Below, piece by piece: positions 39,373-49,241 of a stretch of DNA of 64,000 bases. This DNA is from Monoglobus pectinilyticus (lineage in GTDB: Bacteria; Bacillota; Clostridia; Monoglobales; Monoglobaceae): the NCBI RefSeq assembly GCF_002874775.1, contig NZ_CP020991.1, positions 186,001-250,000 on the forward strand. The letters run 5' to 3'. The translations under genes were made by a program, and so were the position numbers. Numbering within the stretch: position 1 is the first letter of the stretch; each line of letters begins with the position of its first letter. The notes beneath the pieces were generated by a model, which saw only the letters and a list, made by a program, of their open reading frames with translations, was not told the origin of the DNA and searched no databases.

Positions 39373-40440
39373 TTATGCATTTGCATCAAGACATTTTTTT
39401 ATTTCTTCAAGAATAGCGTCCTGCTGAGGAACCATTCCGCCGGTTCTTCCATAGAAATAAACAGGTTTCTTTCCATTAACAGAAAGCTTAACATCTTCTA
39501 TCATCTGACCCATGCTCATTTCAACGCAAAGGAATGATTTAGCTGTTTCCGCACGTTTTTCAAAAACTTTTGCCGGAAACGGCCATAATGTAATAGGTCG
39601 GATTAAACCAACTTTTAAACCATTGTTTCTAGCTTCTTCGACAGCAGACATTGCAATTCTAGCAATCGTTCCATATGCAACAATAATTAAATCTGCATCT
39701 TCTGTATTTATCTCTTCATATAAAGATTCAGTTTCTCTTATTGTATTATATCTTTTTTCTCTTTCGATACAAAGATTTTCAAGCTCTTCCGGCGTAAGAT
39801 ATAAAGAATTAACTATATTCTTTTTACGTTTCATACCTGTTCCGGTAGTTGCCCACGGTTTTTCAGGAAGACTTTCAGGGTCAATATACTCATTAAACTC
39901 TACAGGTTCCATCATCTGACCAAGCATTCCGTCTCCCATTATCATTGCCGGCATTCTATATTTATCAGCTTTATCAAAAGCGGTCGATGTTAAATCAGCA
40001 AGCTCTTGAACTGAAGACGGTGCGTATACTAATAGATGATAGTCTCCATGACCTCCGCCTTTGGTTGCCTGAAAATAATCAGACTGAGCAGGCTGTATTC
40101 CGCCGAGACCGGGACCGCCGCGAACTATATTTACTATTAAGCATGGCAGATCAGCTCCGGCTATGTATGAAATTCCTTCCTGCTTCAAGCTGATACCCGG
40201 GCTTGATGATGACGTCATAACCCTTGCGCCTGCGCCTGCTGCACCATAAACCATATTTATAGCCGCAACTTCACTCTCCGCCTGTAAAAATGTTCCGCCG
40301 TTTTTCTCCATTTTTTTTGCCATATAAGCGGCAAGTTCGGTTTGGGGAGTTATTGGGTAGCCAAAGAAAAATCTACAGCCACAGCGCATTGCAGCTTCCG
40401 CCAATGCCTCGTTACCTTTCATTAAAACCTTGTTAGCCAT
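39373..40440 (-). CDS. korA: 2-oxoacid:ferredoxin oxidoreductase alpha subunit
   Basis: 355 residues from ATG 40440 (AAGGAG 9 bases upstream; the longer frame to 40464 is rejected because it runs into korD). MKGNEALAEAAMRCGCRFFF then GYPITPQTELAAYMAKKM, EVAAINMVYGAAGAGARVMT and SSPGISLKQEGISYIAGADL are alpha-subunit motifs. A C-terminal domain II (VGLIRPITLWPFPAKVFEKR) is also complete. It lies 13 bases after korD. Confidence 0.9.
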   Translation of the reverse strand: MANKVLMKGNEALAEAAMRCGCRFFFGYPITPQTELAAYMAKKMEKNGGTFLQAESEVAAINMVYGAAGAGARVMTSSSSPGISLKQEGISYIAGADLPCLIVNIVRGGPGLGGIQPAQSDYFQATKGGGHGDYHLLVYAPSSVQELADLTSTAFDKADKYRMPAMIMGDGMLGQMMEPVEFNEYIDPESLPEKPWATTGTGMKRKKNIVNSLYLTPEELENLCIEREKRYNTIRETESLYEEINTEDADLIIVAYGTIARIAMSAVEEARNNGLKVGLIRPITLWPFPAKVFEKRAETAKSFLCVEMSMGQMIEDVKLSVNGKKPVYFYGRTGGMVPQQDAILEEIKKCLDANA

Positions 40441-40453
40441 TTTATCTATCTCC

Positions 40454-40660
40454 TTATTTTTCAATTGATATTACGCAATCAGGACACATTGTTGCACAAA
40501 ACGCACAACCAATACATTTATCCATATCAATAACTCCTGCCGGATGATATCCTTTATCATTCAAAACAGCAGAATCAATAGCAATAATTTTTTTAGGACA
40601 GACAGACACACAAAGTCCGCAGCCTTTGCACCTGTCTTGTCTAAAACTAACTTTTGGCAT
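40454..40660 (-). CDS. korD: 4Fe-4S ferredoxin subunit of the oxidoreductase
   Basis: 68 residues with two complete cluster motifs, CKGCGLCVSVCPKK and CIGCAFCATMCPD. It is the delta subunit and first gene of korDABC. The start has a GAAGGAAG site about 5 bases upstream. Confidence 0.9.
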   Translation of the reverse strand: MPKVSFRQDRCKGCGLCVSVCPKKIIAIDSAVLNDKGYHPAGVIDMDKCIGCAFCATMCPDCVISIEK

Positions 40661-40733
40661 ATTTCTTCCTTCTTTCTATACAGATTATCATACAATATAT
40701 TAAGGGAATGACCCCATAATTTTATAGTTTATA

Positions 40734-41444
40734 TTAAAATCCAGGACCAACAAAAAGTCTTAGCGGAAAACAATTATAAGTATTTATATCAGAATACTCG
40801 GATATTTCTGCAAGTATTTTAGGAGTTGCGGTTATAAACTTAATCGGAATATTTGTTTTAACAGAAAATTTCTCCGCTAACTTCTGACCCTCTAAAAGAA
40901 TCTCTTTATTAGTGTACTGCATTAAATGGGTATTATTTACTATACCAGTAAAATCCAGTCTAGAAACATATTTAATTTCATTATATATTTGTAAAGCATC
41001 ATCTACACTCTGCGTAAGAAGACGTCTTTCGTTTAAAACAAAAAACATATCATATTCTTCTTTTAGAAAATGTTCGTTATAAACTCCTAAAGGGGTGGCT
41101 CCATCTTTATCGCCGCCAACGTCAAAAACAATATACTTTGATTTATCATCAAAAGCGCGCAAAATTTCAGGAGGTAAATATGGGTTTTCTATATTCAAAT
41201 TTGCAAATTCAGGAGAAATTACATCTATTTTTTGATTTAATAAAAATTGTTCTGCATCTTTTGTTCTAAAATATGGGTTTACAATGTCAAAATCAATAAT
41301 TATAACATCAAGTCCTAATTCTTTAAGCGCCAAAGCATAATTGAGTGCAAATTCCGTTTTACCGCTTCCAAAATGCCCGGTAATCACGGTTATGCGTTTT
41401 ACATCATCTTTATTTAAATTATAAAACACAGCATCATTTTTCAT
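40734..41444 (-). CDS. P-loop ATPase of unknown role (MinD/CobQ-like)
   Basis: 236 residues. VITGHFGSGKTEFALNYALA is a variant Walker A, and DVIIIDFDIVNPYFRTKDAE and YIVFDVGGDKDGATPLGVYN follow the SIMIBI class layout (deviant Walker motifs). No membrane segment is present. Similar proteins lie near oxidoreductase operons in Clostridia, but no function is established. It is 12 bases downstream of the RseC-like gene and upstream of korD. Confidence 0.75.
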   Translation of the reverse strand: MKNDAVFYNLNKDDVKRITVITGHFGSGKTEFALNYALALKELGLDVIIIDFDIVNPYFRTKDAEQFLLNQKIDVISPEFANLNIENPYLPPEILRAFDDKSKYIVFDVGGDKDGATPLGVYNEHFLKEEYDMFFVLNERRLLTQSVDDALQIYNEIKYVSRLDFTGIVNNTHLMQYTNKEILLEGQKLAEKFSVKTNIPIKFITATPKILAEISEYSDINTYNCFPLRLFVGPGF

Positions 41445-41456
41445 TCTGTCTCCCAG

Positions 41457-41864
41457 TTATTCATCAATATTTTGTCTTTCAACTGACTTTATGGTAAATT
41501 CACTGTCTATATTCCTAAACGAAAATTTAATAATCAAAAAACCGACTGCAACAAATAATGCAGCAGACACTAGTGCCATAATGTCACGCTTAGTTAAAAC
41601 ATACCCGACAATGGCTCCAACAACTAACAAAATCGCTAAAAGACCATAGCCAATAAAAGCATATTTCATAACTTTTCTTGTATCTTCATATAGCGTTACT
41701 ATGTCGCCTTTATTGAGATTGAGTTCATTTTTAGCTTCTACAATAATAGCATTTGAAGGGCATCCTTTACAGCTGACACATTTTCCTCCGCAGGCAGATT
41801 CACGGTCAATTCTAATTTTTGCAACGCCATTTTTTATTTCAACTACATATCCTGTTTGTTCCAT
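41457..41864 (-). CDS. RseC/SoxR-reducing-type membrane protein
   Basis: 135 residues. The N-terminal domain has a Cys cluster (ESACGGKCVSCKGCPSN), and two hydrophobic segments at about 65-87 and 93-112 follow. This is the RseC/RsxC-associated layout: Cys-containing cytoplasmic domain with two TM helices. In E. coli RseC helps reduce SoxR with the Rnf complex. Here no rnf genes are visible, so a redox role is likely but unspecified. Confidence 0.82.
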   Translation of the reverse strand: MEQTGYVVEIKNGVAKIRIDRESACGGKCVSCKGCPSNAIIVEAKNELNLNKGDIVTLYEDTRKVMKYAFIGYGLLAILLVVGAIVGYVLTKRDIMALVSAALFVAVGFLIIKFSFRNIDSEFTIKSVERQNIDE

Positions 41865-42005
41865 ATAAATAATATCCTCGGTTTAAATTCGTTTATAATA
41901 ATATTGTCATTACCCAATGATTATATATTTAATTTTATTGTATCATTATAATAAATTTCAATCATATTGTCAAATAGATAATAATTACTCAGTTGTAAAT
42001 ATATT

Positions 42006-43691
42006 TTATATAAAAGAATCTTTAAGATTTTCTGCCTGCTGAAGCATTTCTTCGGCAGCTTTTAAAGTAGTATCCGTTACAGATACCCCTCCAATAATTC
42101 TCGATAATTCATCTTTTCTTTCTTCAGTTGATAATAAATTAACGAATGTTCTCGTTTTTGTTTCATCACTGTCTTTATGAATTAGATAGTGGAAATCACC
42201 CATAGAAGCAATTTGAGCCAAATGAGTTATACAAAGCACCTGCTTTGTTCTTGAAATTTTACATATTTTTTCCGAGATTTTCTGTGCGGCCCGTCCGCTT
42301 ACGCCGGTATCTATCTCATCAAAAATTAGAGTGTCCACAATATCGCCTTTAGATAAAATTGATTTTATTGCCAGCATTATTCTTGACATTTCACCGCCGG
42401 AAGCTATTTTGCTAAGCGGTTTGAGATTTTCACCGGGATTTGTGGAAATCAAAAACTCTATGTCATCACATCCGCTTATTGTAAAATCAGATTCAGTTAT
42501 CTTTACTTTAAAGACTACTTTATTCATGTCAAGTTCAGCAAGTTCTCTCATTATGGATTCAGCTAAAAATTCCCCGGCTTTTATTCTTGTTTCAGTTAAT
42601 TTTTTTGCTGCTGCGGTTAAAGCGTCTTTAGATTTTTTTACGTCATCTTTTATTGCTTCAATTGTATTTTCTAAATTTTCAATTTCGGCTATTTCTTCTT
42701 CACATTTATTGCAGTACTCTAAAACAGAGTCAATATCCAAGCAGTTATATTTACGTTTTAAGTCTGATATTAATGCAAGTCTATTCTGAACAATATCAAT
42801 TTCTTCAGGTTCATAATCTATTCCGTCGATATAAGATTTTAATTCTCTTGTTACATCGTCAATATCAGCAAGAACTGAAGAGATTGTATCGTAATAACTG
42901 CTTAACTTCTCATCATACTCAGCAGCTTTTTCAAGACTTTGATTTGCATCATAAAGCATATCGTATGCTGATTTTGTCATTTCATCTCCGTACAATGCGT
43001 TATGTGCCTCAATGGCATTAGACATTATATTTTCAACATTCATCAAAAACTCGCGCCGTTTTATTAGCTCCTCTTCTTCTCCTGGTCTTAAAGAAGCAGA
43101 TTTTATTTCGTTAACCTGAAATTTTAACAATTCTATTCTATGTTCTTTATCAGTTTCGGACTGCTGTAGTTCTTCAAATTTTTTAAGAACTTTTGAATAT
43201 TCAAGATATTTATTTGAATATTCAGCCAATATATCTTTATTTCCGGCAAAATTATCTACAAACTCACGATGTTTTGAGGAAACAAGCAGCGCCTGATTAT
43301 CCAGCTGGCCGTGTATGTTCAAAAGCATATTTCCAATCTCACGAACTATTGAAAGAGGCGCTGTTCTGCCATTAATCCTGCAGCTGCTTTTGCCGTCTGC
43401 GGTAATTTTTCTTGATAAAATCAAAGTATTATCTTCAAGCTCTATATCATATTCTGTAAGTTTCTTTTCAACTGTTTCATTTACTTCAAAAACTGCTTGA
43501 GAAAATGCGTATTCTGTTCCGTTTCTAACCAAATCTTTTGCTGTTCTTCCGCCTAAAGCCATATTTATTGAATCAATTAATATTGATTTTCCTGCTCCGG
43601 TTTCTCCAGTTAAAACATTAAAACCGGCTCCGAAATTAATTGTAATATTATCAATAATTGCAACGTTTTTTATTTGAAGTTCGGTTAACAT
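42006..43691 (-). CDS. recN: DNA repair protein RecN
   Basis: 561 residues. An SMC-like ATPase split by coiled coils: Walker A FNVLTGETGAGKSILIDSIN near the N-terminus; signature IASGGEMSRIMLAIK and Walker B DTLIFDEIDTGVSGRAAQKI near the end. RecN acts early at double-strand breaks. It is last in dxs-tlyA-nadK-recN. The arginine repressor gene that usually sits between nadK and recN in Clostridia is absent. Confidence 0.95.
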   Translation of the reverse strand: MLTELQIKNVAIIDNITINFGAGFNVLTGETGAGKSILIDSINMALGGRTAKDLVRNGTEYAFSQAVFEVNETVEKKLTEYDIELEDNTLILSRKITADGKSSCRINGRTAPLSIVREIGNMLLNIHGQLDNQALLVSSKHREFVDNFAGNKDILAEYSNKYLEYSKVLKKFEELQQSETDKEHRIELLKFQVNEIKSASLRPGEEEELIKRREFLMNVENIMSNAIEAHNALYGDEMTKSAYDMLYDANQSLEKAAEYDEKLSSYYDTISSVLADIDDVTRELKSYIDGIDYEPEEIDIVQNRLALISDLKRKYNCLDIDSVLEYCNKCEEEIAEIENLENTIEAIKDDVKKSKDALTAAAKKLTETRIKAGEFLAESIMRELAELDMNKVVFKVKITESDFTISGCDDIEFLISTNPGENLKPLSKIASGGEMSRIMLAIKSILSKGDIVDTLIFDEIDTGVSGRAAQKISEKICKISRTKQVLCITHLAQIASMGDFHYLIHKDSDETKTRTFVNLLSTEERKDELSRIIGGVSVTDTTLKAAEEMLQQAENLKDSFI

Positions 43692-43726
43692 CCACTCACC
43701 TCAGTCGATATTTTTATAATCATCTT

Positions 43727-44599
43727 TTAATCAGATAATTTATTTCTAAGCACATCAAAAAAGTTTGTATGCTCCTGTTTAACCAATAATGTTGTATACT
43801 TTGATTTTTTAATTCTTATTTTTTCAGATGAATCTTTAAACTTGTATATTATTTTTCCGTCAGCGCGAGCAACTGCTTCTGTTCTAAAAGGCGGAATCTG
43901 TGTTATTTCAATTGTGCTGTTTCCAGGTATAACAGTGCTTCTTGCCTTTAATGTATGAGGGCAGATAGGAGTAATAATCATTGCATCAACTTCCGGATGC
44001 ATAACAGCACCTCCTGCTGAGAGAGAATATGCGGTTGAACCTATTGCGGTGGACACTATAAGACCGTCAGCAGAGTAACGACCCATATTAGTTCCATCTA
44101 CAGAAGTAGATGTGGTTATCATTTTATATGAATTTCCTGTAACTATCAAGTCGTTAAGCGCTAGAAAATTACAGATTTCCTGATTATCTTTAGAAATGAT
44201 ACTTATATCCAGCATCATACACTCAGTTAACCCGTAATTATTGTCTATTACATCTTTTATGGCAGAATAATCACCTTTATCCGTTTGAGTTAAAAAACCC
44301 AAAGTGCCGACGTTTATCCCAACTATAGGAATCTCATATTTTGCAGCGTCAACAGCAATTTCTATTATTGTCCCATCTCCTCCAAGCGCAATTAAAAAAT
44401 TTGCCTCAGAAAACAGAATATTACGTGGAACAAAAGAACAATTTATACCGATATTTTTACAAAAATCGTACAGATCAGACTTATGAATGTCTTCAAAAAA
44501 AATCTTACATTCATATAAAGACAGATACTTTATTAAGTTTTTTGTTTCCAAATAATTCTCATCTTTAAGTGTATTTGGAACAATAGAAATCTTTTTCAT
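43727..44599 (-). CDS. nadK: NAD kinase
   Basis: 290 residues from ATG 44599; the longer frame would need a TTG start without a site. The GGDGT motif is seen in ANFLIALGGDGTIIEIAVDA, GVNVGTLGFLT-like text as GINVGTLGFLTQTDKGD, and TAIGSTAYSLSAGGAVMHPE completes the family pattern. It phosphorylates NAD to NADP in the cytosol. It lies 15 bases downstream of tlyA. Confidence 0.94.
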   Translation of the reverse strand: MKKISIVPNTLKDENYLETKNLIKYLSLYECKIFFEDIHKSDLYDFCKNIGINCSFVPRNILFSEANFLIALGGDGTIIEIAVDAAKYEIPIVGINVGTLGFLTQTDKGDYSAIKDVIDNNYGLTECMMLDISIISKDNQEICNFLALNDLIVTGNSYKMITTSTSVDGTNMGRYSADGLIVSTAIGSTAYSLSAGGAVMHPEVDAMIITPICPHTLKARSTVIPGNSTIEITQIPPFRTEAVARADGKIIYKFKDSSEKIRIKKSKYTTLLVKQEHTNFFDVLRNKLSD

Positions 44600-44614
44600 A
44601 TATATCACCAAAAT

Positions 44615-45415
44615 TTATTCCAGATTATTTAAGCTGTGTGAATTTTCAACTATCTCATTAATATTTATATCCGCATTATCTCCAGTTTTTCCTATAAACA
44701 TTAAGTATTCAATATTGCCCTCAGGACCTTTTATCGGAGAATAATCCAAACCTAAAACTTTAAATCCAATCTCTTTAGTGAAACTAATCACTTCTTCTAT
44801 TACCTCTTTATGAACGTTGATATCTCTAACGACACCTTTTTTCCCAACTCTGTCTCTTCCTGCTTCAAACTGTGGCTTTATCAGACACACGCCATAACCA
44901 CTTTCTTTTAAAAGTTTAAAAGCCGGAGGCAATATAAGCTTCAATGAAATAAAAGAAACATCAACTGAAAAAAAATCAATATCATCACTAATTTCATCAT
45001 GAGTTACATATCTAAAGTTTGTTCTTTCCATGTTAATAACTCTGTCGTCAGTACGCAATTTCCACGCTAATTGTCCATATCCGACATCTATCGAATAGAC
45101 GCGAACGGCTCCATTTTTCAGCATACAATCTGTAAACCCACCGGTAGAAGCGCCAATATCCATACATATTTTGCCGGATAAATCAATTGGAAAAACCTTT
45201 AATGCTTTCTCTAATTTGAGACCTCCGCGGCTTACATACTTAATACCATTATCTCTAACTTCTATAGTTTCATCGCCTTTTATTTGTTCACCGGCTTTTA
45301 ATGCTTTCTGGTTATTGACATAAACACTTCCGGCCATAATTAAAGACTGTGCTTTGCTGCGAGTTTCAATGTATCCGTTTTCTACTAAAAAATTATCAAG
45401 TCTCTGTTTTCCCAT
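44615..45415 (-). CDS. tlyA: TlyA-family rRNA methyltransferase
   Basis: 266 residues. An S4 RNA-binding domain at the N-terminus (RLDNFLVENGYIETRSKAQS) and an FtsJ-like methyltransferase domain (ICMDIGASTGGFTDCMLKNG; SVDVSFISLKLILPPAFKLL) are visible. TlyA proteins 2'-O-methylate rRNA and are sometimes annotated hemolysin. It follows dxs by 9 bases in a conserved operon. Confidence 0.92.
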   Translation of the reverse strand: MGKQRLDNFLVENGYIETRSKAQSLIMAGSVYVNNQKALKAGEQIKGDETIEVRDNGIKYVSRGGLKLEKALKVFPIDLSGKICMDIGASTGGFTDCMLKNGAVRVYSIDVGYGQLAWKLRTDDRVINMERTNFRYVTHDEISDDIDFFSVDVSFISLKLILPPAFKLLKESGYGVCLIKPQFEAGRDRVGKKGVVRDINVHKEVIEEVISFTKEIGFKVLGLDYSPIKGPEGNIEYLMFIGKTGDNADININEIVENSHSLNNLE

Positions 45416-45424
45416 AACAATATA

Positions 45425-47299
45425 TCACCTCAGTAATTTTTTTATTTTATCCGCTATAGACTGCGGTGATAAACCATACTTTTCCTCAAGTTCTTTTACG
45501 CTTCCCTGAGGGATTGGCTCGTCTTTGTAAGCAAATTTAACAATTGAGCGGTCGAGCTGAGACTGAAGAATTTCTCCAAACCCACCGATTATTACATTAT
45601 TTTCAATTGTTACAACAATTTTAGCTTTGTTGCTTTCTCTTCTTATAGTTGAAATATCAATCGGTTTGATACAAAATGCGTCAACCAAAGAAACTGAAAA
45701 TCCCATATCATTTAATAGTTTTTTTGTTTCTATAGCGTTTTTCAACATTACACCAACAGAAACTATTAATACATCAACAGTATTATAGGTCTCTAACACC
45801 TTAGCCTTAAAACAGTTTCTATATTCCAATTTTGGAAAAGAAACATTAGAGAAGTCTGAACGGTGTAAGATAGAACCTCTGGGATATCTTATAGCAACAG
45901 GTCCATTTAAATCATTTACAGATATATTTAGTATAGCTTCAAAGTCTTCTGCTAAAGCAGGAGAAAAAATAGTCATATTTGGCATTGGTGAAAGATATGA
46001 TATATCATATACTCCTTGGTGTGTTTCACCGTCAGCGCCTACCGGACCTGAACGGTCAATTGCAAAAATCATATGAAGATTCTGAAGTGAAACATCATGA
46101 AGAATTTGGTCATAAGCTCTTTGAAGAAAAGTGGAATAAACAGCAAAAACAGGAACTATTCCTGCTATTGTAAAACCGGCGGAAAATGTGACCGCATGCT
46201 GCTCGGCTATTCCAACATCAAAAAATCTTTGAGGATACTTCTGAGAAAATTCAACCAATCCTGTGCTGAATGGCATTGCGGCTGTTATTGCAACCAAATC
46301 TTTATTTTTTTCAGCTAATTTACACATGGTATTTCCAAAGCATTCTGACCATGTGATTCTGTCATTGTTGCATATAATTCTGCCGGTAGATGGTTCAAAA
46401 CAACCAACGCCATGGAACAGCTCTGGTTGGTTTTCAGCAGGTAAATATCCCTTTCCTTTCTTTGTATGAACATGTATAAACACTGGTTCTTCAACTGTTT
46501 TAGAATGTTCCAGAATAGTAAATAACTCTTCAAAGTTATGTCCGTCTACAGGACCCATGTATGTAAATCCCATACTTTCAAATACGCTGTCCCCATTTAT
46601 TACTATTTTTTTTAAGTCGCTTTTAAATTTTGTTAACCCCTTTTTAGTTGGTGTTCCTACAACAGGTATATTATCTAGTGCTAATTTAACATCTTGCTTA
46701 AATTTAAGGTATCTATTTGCATTTCTTAAACGCTTTAATGCTTTTGAAATTCCGCCTACATTTTTTGATATAGACATATCATTGTCGTTTAAAATAATTA
46801 TTAAGTTTTTGGTTGTATGACCGGAATAATTTAATGCTTCAAATGCCATTCCGCCTGTCATGGCTCCGTCGCCAATTACTGCAATTGTTTTTCCTGAAAT
46901 CCCTTTTAACTCTTTAGCTTTAGCTATTCCGCTTGCAGCTGATATTGAAGTAGAGCTATGACCAGTATTAAAGGTATCCCTTTTATCCTCAGATGTTTTA
47001 GGAAATCCGCTTATACCGTCATATTTTCTTAGCATATCAAACTTATTTGCCCTGCCTGTTAAAATCTTATGGGTATAGCTTTGATGACCTACATCCCAAA
47101 TAATATCATCATTTTGGTCAAGGTCAAACACTTTGTGAAGAGCAATAGTAAGTTCAACAACTCCAAGGTTTGAAGATAAATGACCTCCTGTTTTTGAGAC
47201 TTTTTCAATCAAAAAAGACCTTATACTTGAAGCCAATTTTTGAAGCTGTTCAATATTCATTTTTTTTAATTCGCCGGTATTTGAAATTTCACTAAACAA
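45425..47299 (-). CDS. dxs: 1-deoxy-D-xylulose-5-phosphate synthase
   Basis: 624 residues from a TTG at 47299 (GAGGAAGT 7 bases upstream). TPP-binding IAVIGDGAMTGGMAFEALNY with NDNDMSIS, an SSNLGVVELTIALHKVFD start, and FDVGIAEQHAVTFSAGFTIA with the catalytic Glu-Gln-His are clear. It joins pyruvate and glyceraldehyde-3-phosphate in the non-mevalonate isoprenoid pathway. First gene of dxs-tlyA-nadK-recN. Confidence 0.96.
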   Translation of the reverse strand: MFSEISNTGELKKMNIEQLQKLASSIRSFLIEKVSKTGGHLSSNLGVVELTIALHKVFDLDQNDDIIWDVGHQSYTHKILTGRANKFDMLRKYDGISGFPKTSEDKRDTFNTGHSSTSISAASGIAKAKELKGISGKTIAVIGDGAMTGGMAFEALNYSGHTTKNLIIILNDNDMSISKNVGGISKALKRLRNANRYLKFKQDVKLALDNIPVVGTPTKKGLTKFKSDLKKIVINGDSVFESMGFTYMGPVDGHNFEELFTILEHSKTVEEPVFIHVHTKKGKGYLPAENQPELFHGVGCFEPSTGRIICNNDRITWSECFGNTMCKLAEKNKDLVAITAAMPFSTGLVEFSQKYPQRFFDVGIAEQHAVTFSAGFTIAGIVPVFAVYSTFLQRAYDQILHDVSLQNLHMIFAIDRSGPVGADGETHQGVYDISYLSPMPNMTIFSPALAEDFEAILNISVNDLNGPVAIRYPRGSILHRSDFSNVSFPKLEYRNCFKAKVLETYNTVDVLIVSVGVMLKNAIETKKLLNDMGFSVSLVDAFCIKPIDISTIRRESNKAKIVVTIENNVIIGGFGEILQSQLDRSIVKFAYKDEPIPQGSVKELEEKYGLSPQSIADKIKKLLR

Positions 47300-47416
47300 A
47301 ATGGTTACTTCCTCTTCTTATATTTTAAACCAAATAATATAAATTAATTTAATAAAATTATCTGAAATTAACTTATATCATTTGGCTGTAAAATCTTACA
47401 TATTATAAACAAAACA

Positions 47417-47456
47417 CAAATAGGTTTACAAGCTTTTATCTTGTAAACCTAATTTG
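47417..47456 (-). terminator. Terminator after VOC gene
   Basis: AGGTTTACAAG (47422-47432) pairs perfectly with CTTGTAAACCT (47440-47450), with further flanking ACAAAT/ATTTGT pairs. Reverse-strand sequence beyond is T-rich. Confidence 0.82.
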
Positions 47457-47478
47457 TGCCAAACAACTTAGGTATGGT

Positions 47479-47853
47479 TTATAGCGGAGAAGGTCTGTTA
47501 ATCAAATGAAGAACATTTCCGTCAGGATCCTCAAAAAACATTGTTCCAATTCCTTTTGGATTAACAGCAGCTTCTGTCAGAACCTTAACGCCGGCATCCA
47601 TAAGTTTTTTTACCATTCCATCAAAATCGGAGACAGAAATTGCAATATGTCTGATACCGGTTGCTTTCATATCCTGTTTTCCGCCGTCAATATCAGTTTT
47701 ACAAAATTCAATCATGCCACCGTCATCTGCTTTTAAGAAAAATGTTCCTTTGCCATTGTCATAAACAACCTTCCAGCCGAACATGTCAATATACCAATCC
47801 TTAAGTGCGGCAGTGTCATTTGAAAATATTCCCACGTGCTCAATTCCTACCAT
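47479..47853 (-). CDS. VOC/glyoxalase-fold protein
   Basis: 124 residues. The paired beta-alpha-beta modules of the vicinal oxygen chelate fold are seen: GIEHVGIFSNDTAALKDWYI (metal His), KADDGGMIEFCKT (metal Glu), TGIRHIAISVSDFDGMVKKL (His) and GTMFFEDPDGNVLHLI (Glu). All four likely ligands are kept, so a lyase, isomerase or dioxygenase-type activity is possible. Substrate unknown. It stands alone between dxs and hisIE. Confidence 0.85.
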   Translation of the reverse strand: MVGIEHVGIFSNDTAALKDWYIDMFGWKVVYDNGKGTFFLKADDGGMIEFCKTDIDGGKQDMKATGIRHIAISVSDFDGMVKKLMDAGVKVLTEAAVNPKGIGTMFFEDPDGNVLHLINRPSPL

Positions 47854-47883
47854 TTTTATTACCTCCTGAATAAATTTTGAATA

Positions 47884-48522
47884 TTATTTATATCTTTTTT
47901 GCAGCTCAATAAATATATCATCCCAAGTTAAGCCCTGCTCAACCAAAACAACAGACAGATGATAAAGTAAATCTGCTGTTTCATATTGAACTTCTGATTT
48001 TACATAATTTTTTGAAGCTATGATAACTTCTGCAGCTTCTTCTCCTACTTTTTTCAGCATTTTGTCTATGCCCTTTTCAAATAGGTAATTTGTATATGAA
48101 CCTTCTTTTGGATTTTTCACACGGTCAACAATTACGTTATAAACATCATATAAAATTCCAGGTCTCGCTGCTAGTCCGGTAGGAATTTCTATAAGCTTTC
48201 CATTCTCAACCTTACGGAAAAAACAAGAGTGATTGTTAGTATGACAAGCATTGCCGGTTTGATTAACCTTTAATACTATAGCGTCTCGATCACAATCAAC
48301 ATACATATCAACCACATTCTGAATATTGCCGCTAGTAGCGCCTTTTTCCCACAGCTCTTGACGGCTTCTGCTAAAATACACAGCATGTCCTGTTTCAATT
48401 GTCTGTTTAATGCTCTCTTCGTTCATATATGCAAGCATCAATATCTCACCGCTCACCGCATCTTGTGCAACGGCAGGTATCAAACCTTTTTCATCGAACT
48501 TCAAATCCTTTACAAATTCCAT
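47884..48522 (-). CDS. hisIE: Bifunctional phosphoribosyl-AMP cyclohydrolase / phosphoribosyl-ATP diphosphatase
   Basis: 212 residues from ATG 48522, better spaced from GAAAGGAAG than ATG 48531. HisI half: [58 protein letters not shown]. HisE half from about residue 113: [20 protein letters not shown] then [11 protein letters not shown] and [12 protein letters not shown]. It catalyses steps 2 and 3 of histidine synthesis. Its start overlaps or abuts hisA. Confidence 0.94.
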   Translation of the reverse strand: MEFVKDLKFDEKGLIPAVAQDAVSGEILMLAYMNEESIKQTIETGHAVYFSRSRQELWEKGATSGNIQNVVDMYVDCDRDAIVLKVNQTGNACHTNNHSCFFRKVENGKLIEIPTGLAARPGILYDVYNVIVDRVKNPKEGSYTNYLFEKGIDKMLKKVGEEAAEVIIASKNYVKSEVQYETADLLYHLSVVLVEQGLTWDDIFIELQKRYK

Positions 48523-48524
48523 TA

Positions 48525-49241
48525 TTAACATCTTCCTTTCAAAATAGCTTCTTTTAAATCAATATTTCCGGTATATAGCGCCTTGCCTATTATAGCGCCT
48601 TCTACGCCTAAAGCAGCAAGTTTTTTCACATCATTTAAAGTAGTTACACCTCCGGAAGCTATTATGTTTACATTAACATTTTCAAGCATTTCTGCCATAG
48701 CCTCTATATTAGGACCATTTAACATACCATCAGTTGCTATATCAGTATAAATTATATATCTAACTCCGATACTTTCCATTAACTTTGCAAACTCAACAGC
48801 AGGCGTATTGCTGACATCTTCCCAACCGCTGATTGCTACCATACCGTTTTTAGCATCTATTCCGACAGCAATTTTATCCTCGTATTTTTCGACAGCCAAT
48901 TTGACAAAATCGGGATTTTTAAGAGCTGAAGTTCCCAAGATAACTCTCGCAATCCCAGCGTTTAAATACTTATCCACACATTCCATACTGCGGATTCCTC
49001 CGCCAACTTCAACCGGTATATTAAGTTCAGATACTATAGTTCTTATGAGTTCAAAATTTGGCATATCACCTGATTTTGCACCATCCAAATCAACGATATG
49101 AAGAAATTCACCGCCTGCTTCTTCCCACTTTTTTGCAACCTCAACCGGATTTTGTGAATAAGTTGTCTTTTGAGAATAATCGCCTTTAACGAGTCTGACG
49201 CATTCTCTACCTATTATGTCTATTGCGGGGTAAATCTTCAA
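48525..49241 (-). CDS. hisA: ProFAR isomerase HisA
   Basis: 238 residues, TIM barrel. [20 protein letters not shown] has the catalytic Asp, [16 protein letters not shown] and [14 protein letters not shown] (second catalytic Asp region) follow, and [16 protein letters not shown] is the phosphate site. It catalyses step 4 of histidine synthesis. The start overlaps the end of hisZG by 4 bases. Confidence 0.95.
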   Translation of the reverse strand: MKIYPAIDIIGRECVRLVKGDYSQKTTYSQNPVEVAKKWEEAGGEFLHIVDLDGAKSGDMPNFELIRTIVSELNIPVEVGGGIRSMECVDKYLNAGIARVILGTSALKNPDFVKLAVEKYEDKIAVGIDAKNGMVAISGWEDVSNTPAVEFAKLMESIGVRYIIYTDIATDGMLNGPNIEAMAEMLENVNVNIIASGGVTTLNDVKKLAALGVEGAIIGKALYTGNIDLKEAILKGRC

